64,000 nt of DNA. Origin: Glandiceps talaboti. Taxonomy: Eukaryota; Hemichordata; Enteropneusta; Spengelidae. Below, in pieces: positions 21,174-35,747 of the stretch. A program made the position numbers and the translations under genes. Each line of letters opens with the position of its first letter. Position 1 is the first letter of the stretch. The notes beneath the pieces were generated by a model. That model was not told the origin of the DNA. It made no database searches and saw only the letters and a program-made list of their open reading frames with translations. The stretch spans positions 30,476,832-30,540,831 of the forward strand of contig NC_135549.1 in the NCBI RefSeq assembly GCF_964340395.1, in the 5' to 3' direction.

Positions 21174-24100
21174 GACACAAGCTGAATTTGAAAGCTGTTA
21201 ACTTGAGTGAAAATATTGATATATTATAAATCCTCGAATAAGCTGTTCTATCGTATCGATGCATGCCTTCGCATAGCTGTTACATTGCAATTGTCCGCTT
21301 CTGGCATTGTTAGAACTGTGGGTTACATAGCAGGGGTTTCCCTCATCACATGTTAATGCGTATAATAAATCACGTCATCGGATCGTTCATAAATCTCAGC
21401 TCATTACAAGGTTTGAGTCTAATCAAATCCAATCAAATCATTAAGACTTGCTTCAGTGAATGGAATACAGCGAGTACCTTGAATATACAGCAAACATTTT
21501 GTTCTAAAACAGTAAACTCGTACTTGTACCCCTTTAAAATGTTGCTAAGTTCGCGTTAAGAGTATCCATTCAACTTGAAGGACAAATAAATACGTCACCA
21601 TTTATACAAATATATTGTATTTCTCCGAGAAAGCTTTTTGACATTTAAAATCATACCAGCACTAAAATAAAATTGACTCAGGGAACAATTTTGACCTTGA
21701 ATTTTACTTTATAGTACTGCATTGTGCTGGTCTATTTTCGTAAACAGTGGGCATTTGTAAATCCCGTTAAAATGTATCATCTACAGGGACTGGCCAAGCC
21801 GCGTCGTCTGACCGTGGCTTTGAAATCATAGAAACCAGTACACACGCTAAATGTACCATGTAGAGCATAGTCAGTTTGACATAAAGAAACAATCTTATTT
21901 TGTTTACATGCATTACCTGAACTCAACTCAGTATAAATTATTATATAATGGAAGAAACGTAGTGATATAACTGATTTATTTTTTTTACAATTCTATTCAA
22001 TTGACCTCTGATGTAGAATGTTGTACACTTGCACTTTTTACATAATGTGAATTAATGTTTGTTATCTAGATACAGTAGCATTGTCTCTTATTCGAGTAGA
22101 TGATAGACAAATACAAACGGCTGTTTGTTGTAGTGGTGGTGCTGCAGCCAAAGTGTATTTATCGCTTATGATGATCAATGAGGTTGTGAAGTAGAAGCTT
22201 AGCGCACCGTAACAAATTCTCGCCTATAGAATATTATATGTACACTGCCCCTGGCGTACAAAAACGCAGTAAGGTGTCGATGAACGATCGCAAGATTTGT
22301 AGGGCAAACACCATTGTATCTTGTTCGATGGATTTTGCCACACCATCTTGCGATACGAATATATATATCGTCGAATAATGTTATCGGTGTTAGTTTTGTA
22401 TGAGAAGAAAGCGGAGACACGTTCACCTCCTCAGAATCCGATATGGGAGTCATGATCAGGTGTAACAGTTCGTGAGAAAAGTTGAGTTAAATCCCCTTAT
22501 CTACCTCAACTTGAACTGATTATTACACAAATACATATTAAACAATTTGGGCTTTTAACACGTCAAGTGGCACCCCCATCCTGGAAACTGCCCGGTCTGA
22601 ATTATACACGCTGGGATCTCTAAAACGTACTGGGCGTACGCTACGGTGTGAAACAATATAACAAGTAATCAATGTTGCAACCTGTACGTTAACTAATCTG
22701 TACAATGTCTAAATTAACAATTAGTATATGAAACAGTAAGTCACAAGGATAGACTGTACGATACGTCGTGTTGTTCAGCCCTATCAGGTTCTCTCAACTC
22801 CAATAGAGTGGCAACACACGTCGTATCTTACAGACTACTACATGGACTAATATACGGCTTTATACAGTTGATACCAACAACGTACGACTCACCTCAATGT
22901 CCCAATGATCTCTTTCAAGGAAACTATGACTCGTCTCGTGGTTCAAATTGTCAAGGGAGAACACACAAAAATGTGATTATCTACTAGTCTCTCCCAAGAG
23001 TTGTGACAATCCGGGACACTATATACTAATAACGTGGCTGTAGAATTATGACGCGGACTTGGTATTTGTAAATTACTCTCATCAGTTTAGTAAACTAATA
23101 AGAAAAGCTGTTTACTGTGTTTCATTATAAAGATTACCATATTTTGAATACTGGACGTGATTGGACGGAAGATGAATAAATGAGTGTCAATGTCTTCTAC
23201 ACTACTTTCACGTTAATTACTGTAGGATGGTGATTACACCCACACGTTGTCTATTTGTCATGACTTAATAATTTGTTTATCTGGGTTCGGTATATCTTAA
23301 AGTTACTTTTACTTTTATTAAGAACACGACTATGCCAAAAACAATGATTTATCTTTTACAAATGAGAATGCGTCCCAACAAGATGTAATCGACGTAGACG
23401 ATTCTCAAAATATTGAATTTGCAGACTGTGTATTTTGAACAAACGCGAAGCACATACGTATACGCATGCGCTCACACTCTTCCGCTAGAAATCTTAGAGC
23501 TCCGCTAGAGTCATCAGAGGAATAGCGCAAAGGCCGTATAACAACCTACTGAACTGAACAATTGAACTGTTATAATCTCTTTGTCAAAACAAATGGAAAT
23601 TAGCGTAGCGAAATATTACATACTATTGTTGAACTAAGGATCTAGGAATACCACTAGTACCGTTTATTCTATACAAAACTAAAAGTGATGACGTCACCGC
23701 CATTTCCGATTCGTGGTAGCAACTGCATGCCAGCCTTGCTTTTTATTTGTACATGTACAAGTTTTGCCTTGTAATTACAATGTACAACTACAAATTAAAT
23801 GTATTACATCATACACAATTATACACTGAGTTGAAGCGAAACAACTTCTAGCGCTGCGAGGCATGCCTACTGGTTTTGTCAGCCTTGGAGCAAGAGGTTA
23901 ACAAAACTAACACTTTACTAAAGAAGATACATGTAGTACAGCTAATGTGTATTGACGAACATCACGTCATTAACTAGCAATAGCGTTTTGGAATTAAATT
24001 CCCAATTCGATTTCGAACTGGTTATCATGCATGCATTTTATTTCCATGCACAGATGACGTATTTATACAAAGATATGTCAGCAAAATACTCAATAGAAGC

Positions 24101-27100
24101 AATGCCTGCCCACGGTTAATATTATGAAAGCTCGGCTTTCGGTGATTTTGAAAAGAGTCAAAAGTTTGTTTTGTTCATGTTACATTCGTTACAGTGTGAT
24201 GACAAAAGAGTGATGTGAAAGTGAGAGCAATGTCGAATTGGTGAATATGTTATAACGGATGTGTGTCAGTTTTGATTGATTGGTTGATTGATCCATTGAT
24301 AGATCCGACATCCTGTATTGTTATTAGGTTATTCTTATACTGAAAAGACTGTCTACGATGACTAAAAACCACGTCTATTATTATTAAAGTCAAGGAAACG
24401 GGATATTGTAAAACTTATAGAATTTGTCTTTTTTCGAAACTTGATATTGTCTTTTTTTGACTCATGTTATATACACAAGTACACTTTAGACAGACTAGTT
24501 AAAAACTGCACCAGTTGTAAATAGAGTATCGTTTTATTTCAATCAGACTACCAACAATATATTCACAATAATTCGACATCGTACATGATAATTGCAGTTC
24601 TGTTTTAACTATAAGTAGTACAGTAAAAGGGTGAAACCGTAATCTCGTTGAGGGCGCTGATTTTAGTGTCTAGACCTGAAAAATCGAGTTTATTGGATTT
24701 TAATATGTACGGGTACAACTACACGGTTTACCCACATGGTGATTGAACGCTGCGCAGTGTGAACAATATTACGACTAAATCATTATATCTAATAATACAG
24801 TTTCAGGAAATGTTGCAGTTGCAACTAGTGTAGCCTTAAAAGTTTCTCTACATGTTACTACAATAATAATCACACCACTGTGGCAGTATATACTATATCT
24901 TCATTACCTTTCCTTAACTCGTCATGTTCTGTAGTATTAGTATTCCACCATAAGTAACCCGACACGGAAGTTACAGATGAAAAGATTACAAGTTTATAGA
25001 TGGTATGATAGTTTATAGTTATCCTAGTAGTTGACCTCAATGCATTGCTGTAATTTGAAGGTTAACGGGACGTGACACACTGTACCAAGAGGTCGTACCA
25101 CGACAAACTATGTATGTATGTTAAAGAGACTCAGTCCGTATGATAACATACATGTATGGTTTATTTGATGACTGTTGTTTCCTATGAAATGATTCCACCA
25201 ACATATCAAATTATTGCAGCAATAGTAAAACACTCGTCACCAGCTATTAAAGTGGCCATATATATGAGAAATGGGTATTTATTTTGGATTTTGGATTTTT
25301 AAAATAACTGTACCATTTTTTTTAGACTTAAAAAAAAGCAAAGTGATACAACATAGGCAAATTTTGTATTTGCAACTAAATAATTACGAGAAAAAGTGAG
25401 AGAGAAGATTTTTAAATAACTGTAAAAATCAGCTACGTAGGCAAGGGATTTGTAAACTAACTGGTAAACACAAGCTCAGACTTCCATCATGCGTCTGTTC
25501 CTTCCCCATATAATGCAACGCCATACATATAAATAGTTTGATTAACTTGTATTGCTTGCGGTTAAATCAATGTCATTACTTGAGTTAACCCAACTTTGTT
25601 TACAAATTGCTTCCCATACGTACAATAACAAATTCTTCAGCCGCCGAGCTACAAAAACGGACTTTCAAAAAACGTACTTTGACTACTTTAGTTCACAGTG
25701 AATTTTAAAGTAAAATAACACACTGAAGTTGCTTCAATAACATTTTTTTAAAGCAAATTTCTGCCCATATGGCGACTTTAAGATAAATAGAAAACAAACA
25801 CACAAAAATAACCACTAGCATGACATAAAGTTTACGGGTCCAAAATAATCGATACTCATCATCTTGTACTACCACACCGTGTCGAAATCTACTTATCTTC
25901 AAAACAATGAGTATGTACTCAGTATGTGCACTTTGTCAATCTGTGCCGAAAATAACGTCTCGGTTACAAACTATGCTACTTTTAATGTTAACAGTAAAAG
26001 GTTGGTCTCTGACCTTCTTGTCGGAGATCGCGATATTATATGAGATCTATATCTGATACCTAATACTGGTAAGCCAATTCCCGGATGCATAAATTGGGGT
26101 CTCACCAACATACACCCGTCGAACTCGCCAACAACATATAGAATGTCACCCACATCATGTACCAGTGGATGTAACCCCGACATGACACACACACACATCA
26201 TGATACAGTGAGAGTACACCGCCATTGTTTTCTTTTGAAGGATTTTCTATTAAACAAGGGAGTTTTATGCATCGCTTTTCTAAAAGTGTGACGATTTTTT
26301 TTAAAAGCGAGTAAAATCAACTTAGGCACTTTTGCCATTTTAGTGAATGTCAAACATTTTGTCAGTGTACATGGATATATGATAGAGTTGTGACATTCAG
26401 CCGCGGGATATATGGCCATTTATCGAACTGACCGAAATGTATTGGTTTTGGCTAATGGGTCCGTTAAGGTAAAGGAGTAAACAGCAAACCGGGAAGGCTA
26501 CATACCTCAAAAGATAAGAAATCCAACATTACCTTGACACCGGTACAGTATGACTGTTAGTACGCGTGTACAGATGTTATTGCCACGGGCAAGATACGAG
26601 ACAATTCAAGTTCCCACCCGTTGTCCCTGAGAGCTGCACAAAATCGACCCTTCCAAACGGAAACTGACTAATTATACATCACCTCGAGTTTGCGGAAATG
26701 CGGGCGTTCGTAAAGGTCAGCAACTCCGATCCACAACTCTTACAAGATTTTGAAAGTATCACAACTCAGACATTTCCTCAGTACAGTATAACAAACTGTG
26801 GACTACCTCCTATAAAACACAATTGAGGGTTTTACTTGGAATTGGAATTTACAGGGTTTGCCTTGATCCATGAATATCCCAAACACTTACAAAAACGATT
26901 GGAACACGCTGCGACCGCAAAGCTGGTCTCTCCGCGAACTCACTCTAATTGACTATATTAACCCAGGCTTTCGAACCCTGGACGAACTCAGTTTTGATAT
27001 TTACCTTTACGTGTATTATTCGGCCACTATCTTTCATGCCAAGTACACGTTGAGTCAAGAAAGTCTAATGATAACATCACAGATAAAACAATTTGCTAAG

Positions 27101-28198
27101 GTCAAAATTCGACCCGAGACACTCCGACTGTTAACAATCTTTTGACCCACTGATGAGCACAACATCCGCTCGTTATCCTGGTACATCACAAGTTCTACGA
27201 AGCATTGAATACATTCACGTACACGTACACCGTGCAGTGCTGTGTAGTTTTGATCACGTAATTAACTTAGGCAGTGAGTTACATCAGTAGCATGTGTCCC
27301 CACGTTGCTAGGTATTTCAATGACAATGTAAAATCGACATGTAAACCCCCATATATTTGTAAATAAACAGTAAAACCCTCCATGAACAAGTTACTCATAT
27401 ATTGTCAAACTCGTTTAAACATGTCACATTAAATTTGAAAACTTAGTTAGACCTATGAATATAAATAATTCACTTATATTTTATGAGCCATACGTATACC
27501 ATACATTGTATTAGGAATGTTCCCGTTAATCAATGTCAGGTGTGACGAGTATTAATGACTTCACCAGGCACCATAATTCATCTTTTAACACATACCACAT
27601 TCTTTCTTTGAAACACGGCATACACTAAAAGACTATTTTTCGAGAACGTACGTGGTTACAGCGTACAAGTGCACAAGTTGGCTTGAACGAAGCATATTGT
27701 ACGTGGTCAAGAATTACTTGCTGTATTGAACTAACCTGACAGGTATACTTCGACGAAGATTTGTAAAGTTTTGCATCCACACCCCAGTCTTCGTTTACAC
27801 ACAAACACTGGTCACCCTACTTAACCCGCTCTTTCTCCACCACCCTACTTCATATCTTGAAGAGTTTGTCTTTATTAAGTGTGACGTCATTGACCAAAGT
27901 GTCACTATGCAGGTTTAGGGAAACATGTTTTGTGACTGTTCAGGATGGTGAGGTAATATATGAATGACCTGAAATTACCGTAATTATGTCGTCATTTATT
28001 TTAGTATGCTATCTACTTCTACATTTATGTAATGACTTATACATTATGGAATAAGGGGTGAACTGCATAATTCCTAAGGTATTCAAGCGATTTTTGTAAT
28101 AGCCACTGACATAGTTTGTGGTATAATCAAACAGTATTTATGCATCTTGATCTGTTAGAAGCGGTCAAGGTAAATTGTGTACACCTACAAATATACAA
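21174..28198. other. Seven kilobases of intergenic DNA, nothing recognised
   Basis: AT-rich with only short random frames, such as 91 codons at 26870-27145 without domain or codon bias. It could hold introns, regulatory DNA or short exons that cannot be called by eye. Confidence 0.45.
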
Positions 28199-28274
28199 TT
28201 ATCATCATTATCGTCATCGTCGTCGTCACCGTCGTCACCTCCACCACCACCACCACCATCATCACCATCATCAC

Positions 28275-28333
<59 letters not shown>

Positions 28334-28351
28334 CCGCCGCCGCCATCGTCG
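28199..28351. repeat. Trinucleotide microsatellite (ATC)n with (ACC)/(GTC) variants
   Basis: A long run of cat/cac/cgt triplets. Frames through it give His or Asp homopolymers that are repeat artefacts. Confidence 0.96.
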
Positions 28352-29261
28352 TAAGCATAAGTGAAATTCTGTGTCATCGTCTACTGTTGATCACCGTTGA
28401 TTTCTAGGTCTGGTTACCATGGGAGCACAAGACTTCTAATCTTCCACACATATACACAAGGAACACTTGTAAATCGTCGTGGATAAGAAAACTTTTTGAG
28501 TGGTCATAGAAAACATGTGCGTATGTTTTTTTTTGTTGAAGAGCCAAACTCGATATCAGTTATAGACACCAAATATTTACATCATGTTGTATATACATAG
28601 CATTATTTAGTTGGCATTGATTTATACTTTGTAAACTCTGTGTAGTATTTATGATTACCTGCAACTATCAAAGTAATGCCTGTAGCCATAGTAACCAGAT
28701 TGTAGTGAGTGTCTCTTCCTTAATACTGGCACCCGCCTTTAAAAAAACACAATTTTATAGCCCTGATATTCATATATGAGGTTACAGCAACGTTAACTAT
28801 AGTTTGGTTGAATACATGGTCACGATATATTTCCAGCGACAGTGCAGTTTACAACGACTTTGGTCACACATAACATGCATGTTCGAGTTAAGCCCACTAA
28901 CATCTAGGTGGTCTGAGGTTCAAGTAAATCTTACAACTGTAACAGTGTCTTATTATGGTGGTAACTGACATTGAAAGCTATGATGAAGTGATTTGCCTAC
29001 AACGATACAAAACGATCTTGATCATACTCCCTAGGAAAGTCTGTAACTTATGGTATTTTGCATAGCCGTAAACCACAGCCTCTTTTACGGCACCGTCCAT
29101 ATTTCGCAATGTCAAGGAAGAAATATCAGCGAAAATGGATGTTTAGTAGCTTGCCTTTTGTAGTTGGTTTGTATTATAATTACCTCTTCGCTATCCCATT
29201 GTTCTATCTAGTATCAGACACTGTGTTGACGGTTGATACCGGGACTAGGGAATAGTGAAGA
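28352..29261. other. Intergenic DNA, nothing recognised
   Basis: Non-coding sequence with no recognised feature. Confidence 0.5.
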
Positions 29262-29611
29262 GAGGTGGAATGAAATGAAAATATATTTATTTCCCTAAAA
29301 CATGAGGTGATAACAATTCAAAAACGTTACAGCAAACAACTGTAGTGATCATCATGAGGACCATGAATATAGTTCACTTGAAGCTGTTCTAGCCCATGGT
29401 CGTTGCAAAGCAAGAGAAATATAATTACATGGCGTACAAGTATATTTACATCTAATGCAGATAAGAATTTATATTTCTACATGAACAAACCGAGTTAACA
29501 GAGTTTTGTACATGACATATTTTCGAAGCTGGTTGGGGTGGTGCAGAATGAATATGGTAATCTGAGAAATTTACTAGTCATACAAGTTTCTGTTGTAGAA
29601 GTAGAAGTGGG
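29262..29611 (-). mobile_element. Possible LINE 3' end, antisense
   Basis: Read on the minus strand, the stretch ends in gggaaataaatatattttc followed by atttcattccacc, resembling a LINE 3' UTR with a polyadenylation-like signal. No protein homology is recognisable, so this rests on layout only. Confidence 0.25.
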
Positions 29612-29652
29612 TCATATCATATCATATCATATCATATCATAATATCATATCA
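29612..29652. repeat. Pentanucleotide array (ATCAT)n
   Basis: About eight units of the same pentamer that forms the arrays at 1265 and 1655. Confidence 0.92.
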
Positions 29653-29831
29653 ATTACAGCTAAGAAGGCTAATAGCCTATGAACTGATCGTGAGTCAAAT
29701 AACAAAAATGCAACAGTCCAATGTTCAATAGACTGAGCGTCAAGTAAAGCCAGAGTGTTATAAAATATTTACCCTAAATCTCAACACAGTAACTGAGATG
29801 GCAGAGAATAGAAGTGTTTTAACGCAGGACC

Positions 29832-29857
29832 GGGGGTGGGTGGGGGTGGGTGGGGGT
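29832..29857 (+). other. Candidate G-quadruplex sequence
   Basis: Five G-runs of three to five separated by single T residues (GGGGG-T-GGG-T-GGGGG-T-GGG-T-GGGGG). The very short loops favour a stable parallel quadruplex. No gene lies close by. Confidence 0.6.
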
Positions 29858-29859
29858 TA

Positions 29860-32800
29860 GACCTATATGGACATAATGACGAATACGAGATGTGGTTCTA
29901 ATCTTGGGACCAATTGAACGTTTTACTTTTGCAATAGAAATAAAAAAAATGCGACTTAGACAAGCTAGGTATTTTGTAGTTACTATAAGTAATATCTATG
30001 TCATTCCAACTGCTAAAATGTATTGAAATATTTAAGTCCTTGTATAAATATATATGCATCAGCTGTCATCCGTTATTCATGTTAGGTTATGTTATGTTAT
30101 GTTACAAACATGGAATTCTGGCGTAATATTTCCCGTACCAATCACTTCGAGAAAAGACCATTCTGTTTTCCATCCTCGTAATGTATATTTAAAACCACGG
30201 CTGTCTATCAGACTGTGTCAATTCATCAGATATATGTTACTAAATAAGTATTAATGTGTATTTTGTATTTGTATTTTGTATACTGACTTTGCTAAAAAGT
30301 TGGCCCCAATTGCAATGAGACAGCGCTGCTATAAGTAATAACAAAAATATGCTACCTTTTTCCTCAAACACGTTATTAAACGACCCTTCAAAGGGAAATG
30401 TGGTTGCAGATAAATCAGGTGAGACACTGTTTTGAAATGTATTGTTGTTTTCCTGTAAAAAAAATGACAGTAGTTGTGTCGAAAATCTAGAAATTGAGGG
30501 CGCTGTTTGAACTTTCAACTTAAATTGATCACACGTTTCTGTATGCGTACTCAAGGTTAACCGTGATTTCCAAAATAATTCAACTAATCAAAATGCAATT
30601 ACTGATAAAACTGCTGATGTTGTGTTTTATCCTTTGAAATGACGCCGCCGAACGCGCGTTCTCCGAGTCAATATTTCCATGTCTTGTCAACCAACTTTTT
30701 TACCACCCGTCACCAAACTTTTCAAAAGAACGATTGACTCCATCCTGACTAAACGTTCACGCGCCAAAAGAAATTGATAAAACCACAACTCAACAAAATT
30801 ACTGGTAACCTAAGCCTATCGGATTACACTGTTTGGGTCAAATACATGTATTTTCAACACTGTTGTACACGGATCTGTTCTGCTATACACGGATTTACTC
30901 ATCTGACGCTACATAACATGCCAAGAAATTATAGATTGTAGTAAACCCACGTGGCTTGTACTTCCATGATCACACCATAAAGTTTGCTCTCAAAATTTTT
31001 TTAAGTTCGGGATCAACACTGTACGCTACTATACAGCCTCTATTCTGCCACTTTTGTGTGTATGCACTTGGGATGTGGATTGAAATGTTGGAATCACATT
31101 TTGTGCTCTGTCCTATGGGGGAGGAGCCAGTGGATCAAACCAAAACAAAACTGTTTACATCCAATAAAAGCATCATATCTTTACTGGTCACCCTAGGTAT
31201 CTGGGCGGGGTTTAATTACCGTTGGGCGTGGTTTGCTCATTTATTTTTTGGCGCGTAAACGTTTAGTCACGACTGAGTCAAATGCTTCGTTTGAATAGTA
31301 CGCTGACCGTACAGTTGGTGAAAAGTTGGTCGATAAGACTCGAGTGCGCGTCTGGCGGCACCGTATCAAATAAAAGAAGGAAAAACACATATATGTGGTT
31401 AATCCTAAAGATATGTTCAATTTCTGGTCACAGTAGAATGTTGGCAACTTGGGAATGGCCATTGGAGAGCTCCAGTGATACATGTATATGCTGCCCTCTT
31501 GAGGCCTCGTTAGTTTGCATTTCACGACTGACAACATTTAACGTAATTGTATTTTCATTGTAAGGTTAACCGGTGATAGCATTTTATGTATCTCCAATAA
31601 TCCGACACACAATGTCGCACAAAATTCCTAAATTACCATTATTCAACATTGATGGAACCTGAAACAGGCATCACCATATGGTCGTTTTGTGTGTAAACTC
31701 CGTAACACCTAACTTGGACCCATCTTGCACTCTATGTTCGTAGACCAGTTGTTGATCACAACCCATGTCAATGCACTGTTTCAATTCACCTGTGTATGGT
31801 CCAATAAATTCATTGACTGTACATACAAACGTATCGGTTATGACACCACGCCTTTCAACGTTACAGTACAGCAACTTTTATGTAAACCTATCGAGTCATC
31901 TTTAAAACTCTTAAGCAACACTTTACAATCAAAGTACAATTATGTCTAGCTGTGAAGCAACTTTTTTTTTGGTGTCAAATCTCAAATTGTCACATGTAGA
32001 AGTGGGAAGGCTACGCGTCTAAAATGTCAGCAAAAACCTACATAATGTCACGCAATGAGAACGTCGTTGTCCATAACGTGGCACTATCTGATTATAGGGG
32101 TTTTTCTAATCAATCGAGTGAAAATACTCGAACATTTTTTTTGTATAACTTGTTAATGTCTAGATGCATATCTTCGATGGCATTAAAACTTGTCCTGGTA
32201 TTGCTAGAACTGTTATTGGCAGATAATAGGAGTATCGGTTTCCTCGACATGTTTGTCATGAATTTGTAATTACCGTGTTTGGGTTCAGACCGTGACGCTG
32301 TCTATACATGTCGTCAAACACCCAGTTAGAGAAAAGTGTATTGCAATAGCTGACATGGGCGTCAAGACAATAATTTAGACGTGCTTTCATAAATTTACGC
32401 CATCTCGTTTCAATAGGTATTGCTATTATGAGAATAAGAGAGTTTAGTGATGAGGACCTCACATTTTAGATAAGATGGAAGAATGTCATGACTCTACATG
32501 TTTAGTATTTTAAAAGATAGTGTGTCGTTAGTATACTATGATATTATGCCATCGCATCATGCCTATAATAATTACTAGGTTTAGATTCTGCCAATATGTT
32601 AATAGCAAGCGATAGTTAAGTATTCCTAGGACTTAGTTACTAGAATACTGCAAGTGTCTTTTAATAAGTATAAAAACTATACTTCGTAACACGCATAAGT
32701 TCTGAATCAGTTTATTTCCCTTTAATTAATGTTTCTATATATAGTTGCAAAAATAGGATTACTAAAAATGAACGTATAGAGTTCTTGTAATAATTGATAA

Positions 32801-33013
32801 TTTTGGCTTGCAGCAACTTCGAGTTTCAATCATCATGACTGTGCACAGAATCAGCCGTGGCTCTGAAGAGCGCCACCATCCACCCGTCTTTCGAATACAA
32901 TATGTCGTATTGAACAAGCTAATATTTGTTTTCATCTGAATATGAATTGCAATCGTCCCAATATACAACAATACAATTTAGACAAGAACTTCTCATAAGT
33001 ATGGGGTACCTAA
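29860..33013. other. Intergenic DNA, little recognised
   Basis: Non-coding. Contains a small (GTTAT)n tract at 30081-30104 and open frames of up to about 100 codons (for example 30956-31258) with no domain. Confidence 0.45.
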
Positions 33014-33030
33014 ATCATCACCATCATCAC

Positions 33031-33069
<39 letters not shown>

Positions 33070-33091
33070 TCTCCAATGTCTATCTCTATTC

Positions 33092-33176
<85 letters not shown>
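33014..33176. repeat. Compound microsatellite (ATC)n and (AATC)n
   Basis: (CAT)n at 33014-33069, a short unique spacer, then about twenty aatc units at 33092-33176. The open frame across both is repeat-derived. Confidence 0.96.
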
Positions 33177-33178
<2 letters not shown>

Positions 33179-33845
33179 GTCTAGTATTATTCTTCGGCAG
33201 AGAATTCACGTTCGATGATAGCTATGATACTACAAATACACAACCACTGGTTGTTTTACCGGAATTGATAAATTCAGAATGCATGAATTCCCAACAATTA
33301 CTAAAATAAATGAATGGCCGGCAGCAGTGGTGAACAGACTTGATTAATAGGCACCAATCTTTGCGATTGAAGAGACTCGTGACGCACTCCTAAATGTGAT
33401 TACAAACTTGAACTGAAAGACAAGTACAAATCATTTGCACCCAAGGTCAGATGAAGGTTATTGATTCTCTGCTAAAATCTACGTACAAACTTACTTTAAA
33501 GTTGTCCGAATTTGCCTCAAAACATGGATGATGATGATTGTCTAGATTTGCAAGATTATTGTACAATGTATATAGTTAAAAGTGCAATTTGCATGTCAAT
33601 GTTGACGTGCAATTCTTAAGCCCCATTTTTAATTCATTAAACTTCATAAAATCCAAACGTGAAATGGGTACACATACTATTGGAGACTTCTTTTTTATTC
33701 GCAATCAATGAACCGATTTGTTCATGTCAGTTTAATTTGTACAAGTAGATGTATGAGTGGTTTCTCTTTATCCAGGAAATAGCGTAATTTCTGATATGTA
33801 CAATAACTCATTTAATTGTACATGGGCTGTACGTACATGTACATG
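33177..33845. other. Intergenic DNA, nothing recognised
   Basis: Non-coding sequence. Confidence 0.5.
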
Positions 33846-33980
33846 TATACTGTAATGTGCTGTGTTACGCTGTGTTGTACGGTACTGGACTGTACTGCGT
33901 CGTGTAGCGTCGAGTTGCGTTACGTCGCGTTGCATTGCATTGCAATGTATTTATATTGTATTACATTGTATTTATTGTAC
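33846..33980. repeat. Highly degenerate period-5 array
   Basis: From 33846 the sequence splits cleanly into pentamers (tatac, tgtaa, tgtgc, tgtgt, tacgc, tgtgt, tgtac, ggtac ...) for roughly 27 units with no break in phase. Most units differ from each other by one or two substitutions. A consensus would be near TGYRT. Confidence 0.7.
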
Positions 33981-35661
33981 ATATATGTTTTATCAATCTT
34001 TTATCAACTGACCAATTTTCTTGTTATACGATTCGAAAATGAACATATAGGTAAATAAAATAAAAATGGACATTGGTGCTAGACTTGGGCTGATCTTTAT
34101 TCTGTGATATCATATGAAGACTATCTTACTTACAGTATTGTACACTGATTGAAATATATTATTATTACTAGCGAAGTATGTAGTATAGCAGTTTGATAAA
34201 TCCAACGAATAGCTAGATCGATGACGTAATTGTTGGGTTCACCTAAAAACTTTTATACACCCCACACTGACGGTGTACACCTGCCAATGCTCTATGCAAA
34301 TTGTGGTCGTTTTAATACACAAATCACCACAAAAACGACACTATAGATAAATTTTGCGTTTTTGAGATCAAATGTCCCTTTTAATTAGTTCAGCGTTGTA
34401 ACACACTATATAAATAAAACATTTCAACTTGTATCTACTGTATGAGTGGAATCTTTATAGTGTCTACGGAACTGTAGTGTACGCATATACTCATCAATGT
34501 ATAGGATTAGTGATTTCAATCGCCAGCGATGATGTCAAACAGACCATAAAACATCATTCAGTCAGACGAATTTCAATTATCGTCGTTTTTTTTACAATGA
34601 TTGGAATTGCCAATCTCAAAATGTCAAAATGTGAAATCGCGTGACCTTGTCGGGATGTTATTAGGTTATGATAACTAACTTCACAGTCTAATTTGAAAAA
34701 ACATTAACAATACTTTCTATTTTGTGGTTTCAAATAATGACTCGATTTATCTCTGCGGTACGAACCACTAGAAAGATTAACCGGTAACATGTTCCGCTTG
34801 CTTTTTTGAATATTATGTTATGATTTTCGCGAAATATGTCAGACCCTGGTTGCCATGCGACACACCACATAAACACCGTACCTCTTGAAATAATTGGAAT
34901 TGCATAATAATTTGATTGAGGTGAATCGTTGGCATCATATTTGAATTACAACATTCGAGAAAAGAGATTAAAACATCAAGCGTGTGAATAACTTAGAACA
35001 CAATTTACTTTATCTCAAAAACTTATTAAATTTCTAATTTGCGTTACTATCCATTTCAAGTGTTTGTGAAAAAGCCTGGTAATAATACAAAACATTTCCC
35101 GATATTATTTAAAACTGATATGGAAGAAAAGTATGCCTTCCAAAAGCGGTTTAAATAGCTGGCAAGATAAAAATTTTTTTTTTTTTTTAAAAACCCAAAA
35201 AACCTATGTGACATGCGTAGATGACAGTTGATGTTCCTTTAATACTCATTTTGAAGTCTACCCAACACATGACATCTCATAAAAACAAACAATTCTGAAT
35301 TTCTAGTTGTCTCCCTTAACAAACAAGCTGAAGAAAATCATTTATATTAATTTTTTATTGTGATGTTATTACTTTCCTAACTGTAGCGTCCTTAGACGAT
35401 CTATGTCGTCAGAACCTTTTTAATAAATCACGTCTTGTGTGAATCCAATCAAAGAGTATCTATTGATGAGTAGTGGAAAGGGAATAGAGTAATTTATTTC
35501 TTTTCTTTATTGTCAGTGATATGTTGTCAGTTTCATTTATCATTTTCTTGCATTTAATGCATTTACGGTACCTGAAGGCCAAAGATCAATTGCTACTAAG
35601 TCCAACAAAAGGTAAAGTCAATTCCTTGAGTTTGACTTGCTGGATCTTTTTCTTTCTCTAC

Positions 35662-35664
<3 letters not shown>
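33981..35664. other. Intergenic DNA, nothing recognised
   Basis: AT-rich non-coding DNA with an A/T homopolymer patch near 35171-35192. Confidence 0.5.

Positions 35665-35744
<80 letters not shown>
35665..35744. repeat. Dinucleotide microsatellite (TC)n
   Basis: About 40 uninterrupted TC units. Confidence 0.98.

Positions 35745-35747
<3 letters not shown>

Noticed and set aside
26870-27145. 91-codon plus-strand frame in gene-poor DNA
   Set aside because: No recognisable domain, ordinary length for a random frame in AT-rich DNA, no supporting signals.
28116-28407. Poly-His and poly-Asp frames
   Set aside because: Products of the ATC trinucleotide repeat on either strand; no flanking coding sequence.
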